From: Alphaproteobacteria bacterium
Lineage (GTDB): Bacteria; Myxococcota_A; UBA796; GCA-2862545
Assembly: GCA_020632925.1 (NCBI GenBank)
Contig: JACKER010000008.1
Location: 496,001 to 560,000, forward strand
Direction of reading: 5' to 3'
DNA: 64,000 bases
In this document: piece after piece, positions 51,951-61,266 of the stretch
How positions within the stretch are numbered: the stretch's first letter is position 1
How the letters are laid out: each line of letters opens with the position of its first letter
Program-made: the position numbers and the translations under genes
The notes under the pieces: model-generated
Database searches by the model: none
Told to the model about the DNA's origin: nothing
Seen by the model: only the letters and a program-made list of their open reading frames with translations

Positions 51951-54563
51951 CTACTGCGAACGACCTGGCCCCTGATGGAGCCAGATGGCGCCGCGGGCAC
52001 CGTCGACCGTGACCTCCTGGCCGTCGCGCAGGCGCCGGGTCGCGCCCTCGACGTTCACGACGGCGGGGACGCCGTACTCGCGGGCGACGACGGCGCCGTG
52101 GGACAGCATGGATCCGAGCTCGAGGATCACGGCGCCCGCGGTGAGGAACAGCGGCGTCCACGCCGGGTCGACGGCGTGCGCGACGAGGACGTCGCCCGGC
52201 CGCAGGGCCGCACCGTCGGCGACCGAGCGCAGCACGCGGACGGTGCCCCGCGCACGACCCGGGCTGATCCCGAGCCCCGAGAGGCGCTCGCCGTCCGGCG
52301 TGGTCACCGGCGACGGGTCGCGGCCCGTGAGGAAGGTCGGCGGGATCCGCGCGGCGTCGCGCTCCCAGATCTCCTTGCGGTGACGGGCCCGCTCCCGGAG
52401 CTCGTCGGTGCGACCGCGCGCGACCGCGTCCCGCAGCTCCTCCCACTGCAGGAAGGCCACGTCGCCCGCGGCGTCCAGCCAGCCGCCCGCGACCCCGTCC
52501 TCGCCGAACGAGAGCAGCACGTCCTGCAGCGACCACAGCAGGCGGTCGAACCAGAAGCGCTGGTTCTCGCGGAGCAAGAGGTACCGACGCGCGTGGTGGA
52601 TCAGGAGCTCCGCGGTCGACAGCCGCGGTCCCGTCAGGAGCGAGCGCAGCTCGGCCAGCGCCGCCCGGTGGCGCTCCTCCTGCCGCTCGGCGTGCTCCGC
52701 GGGGTCGTGGGAGGTCGCGAGCTGCGAGCGCAGCAGCGGCACCAACCGCGCGGGCTCCCGCCGCCACCGGGGGCTCATCAGCTCCCAGCTCGACTCCGAG
52801 CGGTGGCCGAAGCGGTCGAGGAACGCCGACAGCGCCTCCCCGAACGCGCCCTGCGCGGGGTCGCCGGCCGCCAGCCGGACCAGGTCCTCCTCGGTCGCGA
52901 GCCGCGCGAGCTCGCGCAGCGCCGCGTTCGTCTCGACGGTGAGGTTCCCCGGCGGGCAGGTCGCGAGCGCGGTGCGCAGCTCCTGCCGACGCTCGGGCAC
53001 CCAGGACGCCAGCGCGCCGTCCAGCAGCTGCCAGAACAGGTTCGCGAACAGCAGCGAGCAGATGTGGATGCCGACGTACTCGCGGACCAGGTCCAGGTGC
53101 CGATCGACGAGCCGCAGCCGCTCGTCCGTGGTCTGACCGCGGCCGCCGAGCTCCGGCAGCTCCCGCTGGAGGCGTGCCTCGAAGCGGTCCCAGGCGAGGT
53201 GGTTCGTGAACGGGTTCCAGCGGAACCGCCGCCACCGCCGCTCCTCGAAGGTCGTGCGGAAGATCGAGGTGTAGACCGACACGTCGGGCGCGACCGCGAA
53301 GCGCCGACGCCAGGCGCGCTCCTCCTCGGGCGGGATGAGCTCGAGCATGAAGGAGGGCGGCGGGGAGCCCGGCAGCTTGAACAGCAGGTGCCGGAACACC
53401 GTCGCGTTCACGTAGGGGTAGCCGTGGTGCAGCCGCAGGGCGGGGCCGCCGCCGAGCAGGCGCGCCTGGGTCTCCGGGTACCCCACGAACCAGGTGAGCA
53501 TCGGCTCGAAGAGCGACCATCCGAGCGGCGTGGCCGGCTGCTGCCAGCGCTCGCCCATGAACCGCCGCGTCCACAGGACCTGGTCGGGGTCGCGCTTGGG
53601 CGTGCGGCCGGCGGTGACCGGGCGGGCCTGCAGCAGCAGGAAGTCCCCGCGCGGGTCACGGACCCACTCCACGTCCGCCGGCGCCCCGAGCAGCGCCTCC
53701 ACCTTGAGCCCGAGGCGCGCCAGCCGCCGGAGCTCCTGGTCCGTCAGCGTCGGGCGGTGACGGAGGTGGTCGGGCGTGGCCTCCAGGACGGGGCCGTGCT
53801 CGCCGGGCACCAGCTGCTCCGTCAGCTCGTGCACCTGCCGCTCGACGACCTGCAGCCGCACACGCGCCGCCACCCGGGCCACGCTGCGAGGCAGGCCGCC
53901 CCGGGGTCGGCGGAGGAGGTAGTGGTGCGGCGCGATGCGCCCCGACATCAGCCCCTCGCCGAGCCCCCACACCGCCTCGACGACCACCTCGCGCCAGCTC
54001 CCCGTGAGCGGGTTGGTCGTGAACAGCACCCCCGAGCAGGACGGACGCACCAGCTGCTGGACCAGCACCGCCAGCGAGGCGCTGCCCCCGCCCGTCGCCT
54101 GCCGGTACGCCACCGCGCGCTCGCTCCACAGGCTCTGCCAGCAGGCGCGCACGGCGGCGGGGACCTCGCGCGGCGGAACACCGAGCACCGTGGCGTGCTG
54201 ACCCGCGAAGGAGTGCTCGGCGCCGTCCTCGTCGAGCCCCGAGCTGCGCACCGCCAGGCTCGGGCCCACGCGCTCGGCGGCGGCGACCCACGCGGCCTCG
54301 AGGTCGGCGGGCAGCGTCACCGCCCCCAGCCGCTCCACGAGCTCCGCTGCGGCCCCAGGGTGCGTGAACGCCCGCCCCGCGAGCTCCGTCAGCCCCGTGT
54401 CCGCGAGGACCCGGTCCAGCGTCTCCGGCGGGATCACGAAGCCGTCGGGCACGGGCAGATCGGCGGCGGCGAGGCGCGCGAGGCCCCCCGCCTTCCCTCC
54501 CATCCGCTCGAGCTGGGCACCCGCCCCCCGGAGGGGGATCAGGCCGACGGCATCTCGTCCCAC
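51951..54563 (-). CDS. PEP-utilising enzyme with rifampicin-phosphotransferase-like architecture
   Basis: About 870 residues. The N-terminal ATP-grasp part (1-320) has GGKAGGLARL, LAVRSSGLDEDGAEHSFAGQ and DFLLLQARPVT, as in PEP synthase. The middle part (340-770) includes RWQQPATPLGWSLFEP. The phosphohistidine domain is at the C-terminus, with SMLSHGAVVAREYGVPAVVN (His about residue 822). This order and length match rifampicin phosphotransferase rather than PEP synthase, which has a C-terminal barrel. The GTG start (AGGA seven bases upstream) overlaps the desaturase gene by 25 bases; no ATG lies nearby until after the conserved region begins. Substrate unknown. Confidence 0.8.
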   Translation of the reverse strand: MGRDAVGLIPLRGAGAQLERMGGKAGGLARLAAADLPVPDGFVIPPETLDRVLADTGLTELAGRAFTHPGAAAELVERLGAVTLPADLEAAWVAAAERVGPSLAVRSSGLDEDGAEHSFAGQHATVLGVPPREVPAAVRACWQSLWSERAVAYRQATGGGSASLAVLVQQLVRPSCSGVLFTTNPLTGSWREVVVEAVWGLGEGLMSGRIAPHHYLLRRPRGGLPRSVARVAARVRLQVVERQVHELTEQLVPGEHGPVLEATPDHLRHRPTLTDQELRRLARLGLKVEALLGAPADVEWVRDPRGDFLLLQARPVTAGRTPKRDPDQVLWTRRFMGERWQQPATPLGWSLFEPMLTWFVGYPETQARLLGGGPALRLHHGYPYVNATVFRHLLFKLPGSPPPSFMLELIPPEEERAWRRRFAVAPDVSVYTSIFRTTFEERRWRRFRWNPFTNHLAWDRFEARLQRELPELGGRGQTTDERLRLVDRHLDLVREYVGIHICSLLFANLFWQLLDGALASWVPERRQELRTALATCPPGNLTVETNAALRELARLATEEDLVRLAAGDPAQGAFGEALSAFLDRFGHRSESSWELMSPRWRREPARLVPLLRSQLATSHDPAEHAERQEERHRAALAELRSLLTGPRLSTAELLIHHARRYLLLRENQRFWFDRLLWSLQDVLLSFGEDGVAGGWLDAAGDVAFLQWEELRDAVARGRTDELRERARHRKEIWERDAARIPPTFLTGRDPSPVTTPDGERLSGLGISPGRARGTVRVLRSVADGAALRPGDVLVAHAVDPAWTPLFLTAGAVILELGSMLSHGAVVAREYGVPAVVNVEGATRRLRDGQEVTVDGARGAIWLHQGPGRSQ

Positions 54564-55615
54564 CCGATCATCCTGTTCCGCTCGGGGTCCCACACGGCGA
54601 GCCGCAGGCAGGCGGCGATGTCCGAGGGGCGCCACGAGGTCCGCCCGGGGCTCTGCAGCTCGGGCATCCCGGCCATCGCCTCGGGCAGCCGGTAGAACGG
54701 GATCTTGTGGTTCAGGTGGTGCACGTGGTGGTACCCGATGTTGCCCGTGAACCAGTGCATCACCAGCGGCATGTCGAACATGCTCGACGCCTTGAGGGCC
54801 GCGTGGTGGTACGTCCAGGTGTCCCGCCCGCGCAGCTCGGCCGCGGGGAAGTTGTGCTGGGCGAAGAAGAGGTACGCCCCGGCGGCGCAGGCGACGAACA
54901 GCGGCAGGACGACGCCGGCGAAGGCCGCCCACGGCCCGAGCAGCCAGCCCACCACCGCCGCGTTCGTGAAGTGCAGCGCGATCGCGAGGGGCCCCTGCCA
55001 GTGGACCTTGGGCTCGCGCAGGAAGGCGGCCATGCACATGCCGCCCATGAAGACCGGGAGGTACCCGAACAGCATGGTCAGCGGGTGACGGGCGAACTTG
55101 TACCAGCGGCGCTGCGTCTCGTTCATCTGGCGCCACATCGCCACGGTCACCGTCGGGTACGACCCGATCGAGGCGCCGAGCATCTTGGCGTTGTTCCGGT
55201 GGTGGTAGTCGTGCGTCTGGGTCCAGACCGGCAGGGGCGACAGGACGTACAGCCCGAACAGGGTCATGATCCCGTGCGCGAGCTTGGACTCCCGCCAGAT
55301 CGCGCCGTGCGCGTAGTCGTGGAAGAAGATGAAGACGCGGACCGTGGTGAGCCCGAGCAGCACGGCGCACACGAGCTGGACCGCCCACCAGGGATGGAAC
55401 AGCGCGCCCACCTGGAAGGTGGTCCACACGGCGACCGTCACGGCGAACAACCGCCAGGTCGTCCCCACGTCCTCTTCGGCGTAGGGGAAGGTCCGCTTCA
55501 CGAGGGCGGCGCCGGCACGGCGCTCCTCGGCCTTGGCGCTGGGGGCGCGACCCGCCGGGGCGGGGGTGTCGTCGGGAGCCTCTTCGGGCTCGTGAGCTGC
55601 GACGGCGTCGGACAT
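54539..55615 (-). CDS. membrane fatty acid desaturase
   Basis: A 358-residue di-iron desaturase. The three His boxes are HDYAHG, HDYHHRNN and GYHHVHHLN, set among four or more helices (VQLVCAVLLGLTTVRVFIFF, LFGYLPVFMGGMCMAAF, AGVVLPLFVACAAGAYLFF). The first 35 residues form an Ala/Glu/Pro-rich cytoplasmic extension. GAGGTGAGCG precedes the ATG. It introduces double bonds into acyl chains at the inner membrane. The PEP-utilising enzyme gene overlaps its 3' end, so the two are expressed together. Confidence 0.92.
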   Translation of the reverse strand: MSDAVAAHEPEEAPDDTPAPAGRAPSAKAEERRAGAALVKRTFPYAEEDVGTTWRLFAVTVAVWTTFQVGALFHPWWAVQLVCAVLLGLTTVRVFIFFHDYAHGAIWRESKLAHGIMTLFGLYVLSPLPVWTQTHDYHHRNNAKMLGASIGSYPTVTVAMWRQMNETQRRWYKFARHPLTMLFGYLPVFMGGMCMAAFLREPKVHWQGPLAIALHFTNAAVVGWLLGPWAAFAGVVLPLFVACAAGAYLFFAQHNFPAAELRGRDTWTYHHAALKASSMFDMPLVMHWFTGNIGYHHVHHLNHKIPFYRLPEAMAGMPELQSPGRTSWRPSDIAACLRLAVWDPERNRMIGWDEMPSA

Positions 55616-55699
55616 CGCTCACCTCGGCGATGGAGGGCGAGAGGTGCCCGAATAGCCTCTCCGGAGCGGATGTGCACACGCACCCCGTCGCTGCATCCG

Positions 55700-56023
55700 T
55701 CAGCTCGCGACCAGCCCGACCCCCACCGCGCCCACGAGCCCCCACCCGACCGCCGCCACGGCGTTCCACCGCGCGGCGTCCCGATCGCGTCGAAGGCTGG
55801 CTCGAACCGCCGTGATGGACGTCACCAGGACCAGCGGGACCAGCAGCGGACCGAAGCACAGGACCGCGTCGAGGAGGGTGCCACCGAGGGTCACGGGCGG
55901 GTGTCGCTCGGCGACCGAGCCAGCGAACGCGGGCCAGGCCGACGTGAGAGGTAGGAGGCCGACACCTGCCGTGGCCCCCATCACCGCGTTCATCCCCGTC
56001 ACCAGCCGGACAGCATGTGTCAT
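55700..56023 (-). CDS. hypothetical three-helix membrane protein
   Basis: A 107-residue protein with helices LVTGMNAVMGATAGVGLLPL, LDAVLCFGPLLVPLVLVTSI and AVAAVGWGLVGAVGVGLVAS. The ATG follows GGGGG by five bases; an upstream ATG would add nine residues without a ribosome site. No family is recognised. It lies upstream of the desaturase gene on the same strand. Confidence 0.65.
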   Translation of the reverse strand: MTHAVRLVTGMNAVMGATAGVGLLPLTSAWPAFAGSVAERHPPVTLGGTLLDAVLCFGPLLVPLVLVTSITAVRASLRRDRDAARWNAVAAVGWGLVGAVGVGLVAS

Positions 56024-56132
56024 CGCAACCCCCGCGCGTTCCCAATGCACGAGCGATGCCAGCCATCATCGTGTTTTCATCGTTCACGAGAGTCGCATCA
56101 GCTGCACAGGATGACGGTGCGTGAGACACTGG

Positions 56133-57626
56133 ATGTCGGAGGTCCACGTGGAGCTGTGGTCGGCGGCGGAGCGCGAGGTGGCGGTGGCGATCGGCGCGCT
56201 GGGTCGGGTCAACCCCTTCCTGCCCGAGCGGCGCCAGTGGGAGCGGCGCGCGCTGGGCGACGCCTTCGTCCCGGGTCCGGCGGTCTGGAGCCTCGGAGAC
56301 ACCGACAACCCCAACGTCGATCGGGTCGCCCAGGTCAGCGAGGACCTCGCCGAGCGGGTCCGGCGACGCCTCGAGCACCGGGCCCCGAACGCCGAGGAGC
56401 GTGAGCTGTACGGCGGCCTCGTGTTCATGGTGCTCTACAACCGCTACGCGCACGAGATCCCGCTACCCGCCGACGACGACGCGCAGCCGGTGGTGACCTG
56501 CTGGGAGCGCTACCTGGCCGACTTCCGGCGTTTCTTCCGGCACGCGACGCCCCCCGACCCCGAGGTGGACACCCCCGAGCACCTGCTCGCCTGCTTCTGG
56601 CAGATCCGGCGTGCCTTCGAGCTCGTGCTCACCTCGTTCGCCGGCGGCTCCATGCCCGCGGCGCGGCTGCGCGCAGCGACGTGGCAGTCCACGTTCACCC
56701 ACGACGCCCGACGCTACCGGCGCTTCCTGTACCGGACCATGCCGGACGTGCCGACGTTGATCACCGGGCCGACGGGGACGGGCAAGGAGCTCGTGGCGCG
56801 CGCGGTCGGCCTGTCGGGCTACGTCCCCTTCGACCGGGAGCGGCGCCGCTTCGCCTTCGCGCCCACCTTCCTGCCGTTGAACCTCTCCGCGCTCTCCCCC
56901 GCGCTCGTGGAGTCCGAGCTGTTCGGTCACCGCAAGGGCGCCTTCACCGGGGCCACCGGCGACCGCGTGGGTTGGCTGGCCCGCTGCCCGCGAGGGGGCA
57001 CGGTGTTCCTCGACGAGATCGGCGAGCTCGATCCGCTGCTCCAGGTCAAGCTGTTGCGCGTGCTCGAGGACCGCACCTTCGCCCCGGTGGGCGAGGAGCG
57101 CGTCCTGCGCTTCGTGGGCAAGATCGTCGCCGCCACGCACCGCGACCTGGCCCGCGCCATCGGTGAGGGGGACTTCCGGGCGGACCTGTACTACCGACTC
57201 GCCGGCGACCGGATCGTCGCGCCGTCGCTGCGGGAGCGCCTGGACGCCGATCCCGACGAGCTGCGCCGCATCCTGCACGCCGTGGTGTCGCGCACGGTGG
57301 GTCCCGACTACGCCGACGGGGTCACGGAGGAGGTCCTGGCCGAGATCCTGCGGGTGCGCGGGGCGGCGTACGGCTGGCCGGGCAACGTGCGGGAGCTCGC
57401 GCAGGTGGCCCGCAACGTGGTCGTCCAGGGGACGTGCGGCCCTCCGGAGGCGCTGGCGGGCACGAGCGCCTCACCCTTCTCCGAGCTGGACGGCGGGGAG
57501 CTGCCACTGCGCGAGGTGGACCGTCGGTACGCCCGCCACGTCCACGCGCGACGCGGGAGCTACAAGGCCACCGCGGAGGTCCTCGGGGTGGACTGGCGCA
57601 CCGTGAAGTCGCTGGTCGACGAGTGA
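56133..57626 (+). CDS. sigma-54-dependent-type AAA+ transcriptional activator
   Basis: A 497-residue protein. Residues 1-195 are an unrecognised, charged, helical N-terminal region rather than a receiver, GAF or FHA domain. The AAA+ part has Walker A GPTGTGKE (about 213), the sigma-54 contact loop in ELFGHRKGAFTGATGD, Walker B GGTVFLDEIGEL and an arginine-finger region FRADLYYRLAG. The C-terminus is a Fis-like helix-turn-helix (SYKATAEVLGVDWRTVKSLV). It should activate sigma-54 promoters in response to an unknown input. The start could also be a GTG four codons upstream. Confidence 0.88.
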   Translation: MSEVHVELWSAAEREVAVAIGALGRVNPFLPERRQWERRALGDAFVPGPAVWSLGDTDNPNVDRVAQVSEDLAERVRRRLEHRAPNAEERELYGGLVFMVLYNRYAHEIPLPADDDAQPVVTCWERYLADFRRFFRHATPPDPEVDTPEHLLACFWQIRRAFELVLTSFAGGSMPAARLRAATWQSTFTHDARRYRRFLYRTMPDVPTLITGPTGTGKELVARAVGLSGYVPFDRERRRFAFAPTFLPLNLSALSPALVESELFGHRKGAFTGATGDRVGWLARCPRGGTVFLDEIGELDPLLQVKLLRVLEDRTFAPVGEERVLRFVGKIVAATHRDLARAIGEGDFRADLYYRLAGDRIVAPSLRERLDADPDELRRILHAVVSRTVGPDYADGVTEEVLAEILRVRGAAYGWPGNVRELAQVARNVVVQGTCGPPEALAGTSASPFSELDGGELPLREVDRRYARHVHARRGSYKATAEVLGVDWRTVKSLVDE

Positions 57627-57696
57627 CCGCGGACGCCTGAGGCAGGTCTGCGACATTCGGGACGCGACGTCTCCCTATCCTTCCTCCGGAGGCGTC

Positions 57697-58380
57697 ATGA
57701 GATCGTACGGGTGGGGTTCGGTTGCGTTGTGGTTGGGATGGGCGTGTGCGGCGGTGCCTCCGACGCCCGCGCAGCGGATCCGGCCGAGGTCCGTTCCCGA
57801 GGTCGCCACTCCTTCCACGCCCGTCGCCAGTCCGTGGGCGACGGCGCTCTGCGACCACCTCTCGCGCGAGCTCGACTGTCCCTGCACGCCGGTCGCGGCA
57901 GGCGAGCCCACCGAGTTCGACGGCTTCGAGGTGGAGGCCCTGGAGACGACGGCCTGGAGGGGGAAGTCGACCCTGCCCGACATCCCGAACCTCGACGAGC
58001 GCAACGAGATGTCCAGGACCAACAACCACGGGTTGGCACTGGAGCTGAAGCTGACCAACAAGGCGCCGGTCGCCGCCGACGTCGGCTTCGTCATCTACCT
58101 CGAGGACGGGACGGGCGCGGCGCGTTTCACGCTGCCCCACAACTCGGGAGGGTACGCCGAGAGCAAGAGGCACCTGATCAACCTCCGCGAGGCCGGTGAG
58201 CTCGCGCCGAACGCGGAGGTGACGGCGGGGCTGGTCTATGCGGTCCCGAAGGGAGCCGTCCGCCACTCGTTGCTCGTGCTCCGCAAGAACGTCGAGAGGC
58301 CCGATCCGGCGGACCCGCGTGGAAAGCCGAAGGTGGTCGCCACGGAGCTCGCGGTGCTCGACCTCGGGCCCCCGACCTGA
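57697..58380 (+). CDS. hypothetical lipoprotein or exported protein
   Basis: A 227-residue protein after CGGAGGCGTC. The signal MRSYGWGSVALWLGWACAAV may be a lipoprotein type with Cys17. The mature region holds ALCDHLSRELDCPCTPVAAG, whose paired cysteines may form disulfides, and a beta-rich domain (LALELKLTNKAPVAADVGFV, AEVTAGLVYAVPKGAVRHSL). No family is recognised. The AAA+ activator gene ends 70 bases upstream. Confidence 0.65.
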   Translation: MRSYGWGSVALWLGWACAAVPPTPAQRIRPRSVPEVATPSTPVASPWATALCDHLSRELDCPCTPVAAGEPTEFDGFEVEALETTAWRGKSTLPDIPNLDERNEMSRTNNHGLALELKLTNKAPVAADVGFVIYLEDGTGAARFTLPHNSGGYAESKRHLINLREAGELAPNAEVTAGLVYAVPKGAVRHSLLVLRKNVERPDPADPRGKPKVVATELAVLDLGPPT

Positions 58381-58416
58381 GCTGACGCCGACCACGGCTC
58401 CGGCATAGACGTCGCC

Positions 58417-59372
58417 ATGCTGCTCACCCTGCTCGCCTGCGCCGTCACGCCGCCCGAACCGCCCTCCGAACCCGAGACCCCCGACGCCCCGGAGGAGGTG
58501 GCGCCGACGGTGGACCGCGCCGTGCCCACGTCCGGGACGCGGGTCGTGCTGCTCGGGACGGGAACGCCGGTGCCGGACCCCGAGCGCTCGGGACCTGCGA
58601 CGGCGGTGGTGGACGCCGAGCGCGCCTGGTTGGTCGACGCGGGGCCCGGGGTGGTGCGGAGGGCCGCGCAGGCCGCGCGCGACCACGAGCTCCCGCAGCT
58701 GGCCGCGGGTCGGCTGGACACCGTGCTCCTCACCCACCTGCACAGCGACCACACCCTCGGGCTGGCGGACGTGATCCTCGGGGGCTGGGTCCTGGGTCGC
58801 GAGACGCCGCTGCACCTCATCGGTCCACCGGGGACGAAGGCGCTCGCCGACGGGATCCTGGCGGCCTGGGAGGAGGACGTGGCGCTGCGGCGGAGGTGGA
58901 GGCGCTGCCCATGGCGGGCCTGCTGCTCGACGTCACCGAGACGACGGGGGGCGTGGTCGCGGACGGCGACGGCATGCGGATCACGGCCTTCCAGGTCGCC
59001 CACGGGACGTGGAAGCACGCGCTCGGCTACCGCTTCGACGGCGCCGACGGGCGCTCGGTGGTGATCAGCGGCGACACGGCGCCGACGGACGCGGTGGTGA
59101 CGGCCTGCGACGGGTGCGACCTGCTGATCCATGAGGTGTACGCGAAGGCGGGCTACGACGCGGTCCCCGACCCGGACTTCCAGCGGTACCACGGGACCTT
59201 CCACACCTCCGCGGTGCAGCTCGGGGAGCTCGCGGTCCGCGCGCACCCCAAGCAGCTGCTGCTCACCCACCAGCTCTACTTCCGGAAGGACGACGCGACG
59301 TTGCTGGAGGAGCTGCGCCAGGGCGGCTGGCAGGGCCCCACCGCCAGCGGCCGCGACCTCGAGGTCTGGTAG
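58417..59372 (+). pseudogene. metallo-beta-lactamase-fold lipoprotein, interrupted by a frameshift
   Basis: Two frames together encode one protein. The first (from 58417) gives the lipobox MLLTLLACAV, VVLLGTGTPVPDPERSGPA and the metal motif LLTHLHSDHTLG (about residue 107). The frame then goes astray near 58880-58896, and a frame one base back continues with VEALPMAGLLLDVTE, ISGDTAPTDAV (metal Asp) and LLLTHQLYF (metal His) to 59372. All metal ligands are present if the frames are joined, so loss of one base in the GC-rich CTGCGGCGGAGG stretch is likely. It is either a recent mutation or a sequence error. The family resembles arylsulfatase/RNase Z-like hydrolases. Confidence 0.75.
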
Positions 59373-59439
59373 TCGTCACGTCTCCGGTGTGCTCAGCACC
59401 GCTCTCGCCACGCTATCAGGGCCCACCGAGGAGACCCGC

Positions 59440-61245
59440 ATGCTGTGGATCGTGAGCGCCCTGGCCGCCGAGGCCGATCAGACCTGGCACCTCCAGGACA
59501 TCTACCCGTCGATCGAGGCCTTCGACGCCGCCCGGGCCGAGGTCGACGGCGCCTTGCCCTCCCTCGCGGAGTGCCGGGGCCAGCTCGGGAAGGACGCCTC
59601 GACGATGCTCCGCTGCCTGAAGCGGTCCAGCGAGATCTCCGCCGAGCTCGGTCGCCTCTCGTCCTTCACCAGCAACCACGTCTCCGCCGACACCCGCGAC
59701 GACGCGTGGCAGGCCCGCTCCGGCGCCGTCAACGCGCTGTACACCAAGTACGGCGAGGCGACCGCGTGGATGGCCCCCGAGATCGTGGCGCTCGGCCAGG
59801 AGAAGGTCGAGGCCTTCCTCGCCGCCGAGCCCGCGCTCCGCGACTGGGACTACCCGCTGCACCGCACGATCCGCCAGGGCGAGCACGTCCTCTCCCCCGG
59901 CGAGGAGCGTGTCCTCGCGCTCTCCCACGGCGTGACCGGCTCGCCGTCCGAGGCCTACGTCACCTTCGCCAACGCCGAGCTCCCCTGGCCCACGCTGACC
60001 CTGCCCGACGGCACCACGACCCGCCTCGCGCAGTCCGACCAGGCACGGCTGCGCGTCCTCCCCGACCCGGCCACCCGCAAGCTCGTGTTCGACACCTACT
60101 TCGGGAAGGTCGGAGAGTTCGAGGCCACGTTCGGCACGCTGCTCGGCGCCCAGCTCCAGGCCCACTGGTTCGAGGCCCAGGCCCGCGGCTACGACGCCTG
60201 TGTCGACGCCGCACTCGACCGCGACGCCCTCCCGCGCGCCGTCTACGACACGCTGGTCGCGCAGTCCAACGCGCACCTGCCGACGCTCCACCGCTACCTT
60301 GCGCTCCGCAAGGACATGCTCGGGCTCGACGAGCTCACCTACGCCGACCTCTGGGTGCCCCTCGTCGAGAGCGACCGGAGCTACTCCCTCGAGGAGAGCG
60401 AGGCGCTCGCGATGGCCGCCAGCAAGCCGCTCGGGAAGGCCTACGTCGCCGCCATGAAGGAGGGCTTCGCGAACGGATGGATCGATCCGTACCCGCGGCC
60501 CGGGAAGGTGCCCGGCGCCTACATGTCCGACGAGGCCTGGGGCGTGCATCCCTTCGTGCTGCTCAACCACACCGACGACTACCGCTCGGCCAGCACGCTC
60601 GCGCACGAGTTCGGCCACGCGATGCACAGCCACCTCGCGTCGGAGGCGCAGCCCTACCCGACCGCGAGCTACCCCACCTTCCTCGCGGAGGTCGCGTCCA
60701 CCTTCGACGAGGCCCTGCTCCTCGACCACGTCCTGAAGCACGCGAAGACCGACGACGAACGCCTGTTCTACCTCGGATCCGCGCTCGAGCAGCTCCGCGG
60801 CACCTTCTTCCGCCAGGCCATGTTCGCGGAGTTCGAGCTCGCCATCCACGAGAAGGTCGAGGCCGGCGAACCACTGACGGGGGCCGAGGCCACGCGCATC
60901 TATGCCGAGCTCGTCCGCCGGTACCACGGCGACGCCGCCCGCATCGACGACGTCTGGACCACCGAGTGGGCGACGATCCCGCACTTCTACTACGACTTCT
61001 ACGTCTTCCAGTACGCGACCTCGGTCGCCGCGAGCGCCCTGCTCGCCGACGACGTCCTCTCCGGCAAGAAGGGGGCGGCGGACCGCTTCCTCGGGCTGCT
61101 CCGGGCTGGCGGCAACGGCGACGCCTACCTGCTGCTGAAGGACGCGGGCGTGGATCTCGCGACGCCCGCGCCGTACGACGCGTTGGCGGCACGCATGGAC
61201 GCGATCATGGACCGCATCGAGGCGATCCGCGCCAAGCAGCGCTGA
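59440..61245 (+). CDS. pepF: oligoendopeptidase F (M3B family)
   Basis: A 601-residue zinc peptidase cutting short peptides. The active site is STLAHEFGHAMHSHLA (HExxH at about residue 389) with the third ligand Glu in TFLAEVASTFDEALLL. The N-terminal helical domain (LQDIYPSIEAFDAARAEVDG, ELGRLSSFTSNHVSADTRDD) and FYYDFYVFQYATSVAASALL are typical of PepF. GAGGAG precedes the ATG. The first residues MLWIVSALAAEADQ look like a short signal peptide, so the enzyme may be exported, unlike most PepF proteins. Confidence 0.93.
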   Translation: MLWIVSALAAEADQTWHLQDIYPSIEAFDAARAEVDGALPSLAECRGQLGKDASTMLRCLKRSSEISAELGRLSSFTSNHVSADTRDDAWQARSGAVNALYTKYGEATAWMAPEIVALGQEKVEAFLAAEPALRDWDYPLHRTIRQGEHVLSPGEERVLALSHGVTGSPSEAYVTFANAELPWPTLTLPDGTTTRLAQSDQARLRVLPDPATRKLVFDTYFGKVGEFEATFGTLLGAQLQAHWFEAQARGYDACVDAALDRDALPRAVYDTLVAQSNAHLPTLHRYLALRKDMLGLDELTYADLWVPLVESDRSYSLEESEALAMAASKPLGKAYVAAMKEGFANGWIDPYPRPGKVPGAYMSDEAWGVHPFVLLNHTDDYRSASTLAHEFGHAMHSHLASEAQPYPTASYPTFLAEVASTFDEALLLDHVLKHAKTDDERLFYLGSALEQLRGTFFRQAMFAEFELAIHEKVEAGEPLTGAEATRIYAELVRRYHGDAARIDDVWTTEWATIPHFYYDFYVFQYATSVAASALLADDVLSGKKGAADRFLGLLRAGGNGDAYLLLKDAGVDLATPAPYDALAARMDAIMDRIEAIRAKQR

Positions 61246-61266
61246 CGGACCGGCTACGAGGGGGGA

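Noticed and set aside
51951..54563. Firm call of a rifampicin resistance gene
   Set aside because: Only domain order and length support it; the substrate pocket could not be checked and the neighbour suggests lipid metabolism.
51816..54695. 959-residue plus-strand frame opposite the PEP-utilising enzyme
   Set aside because: It mirrors a conserved gene on the minus strand and consists of low-information Arg/Ala/Glu/Val-rich sequence.
59373..59439. Short CGGTG/CACCG hairpin before the pepF gene
   Set aside because: The stem is five base pairs with a seven-base loop, which is expected by chance at this GC content.
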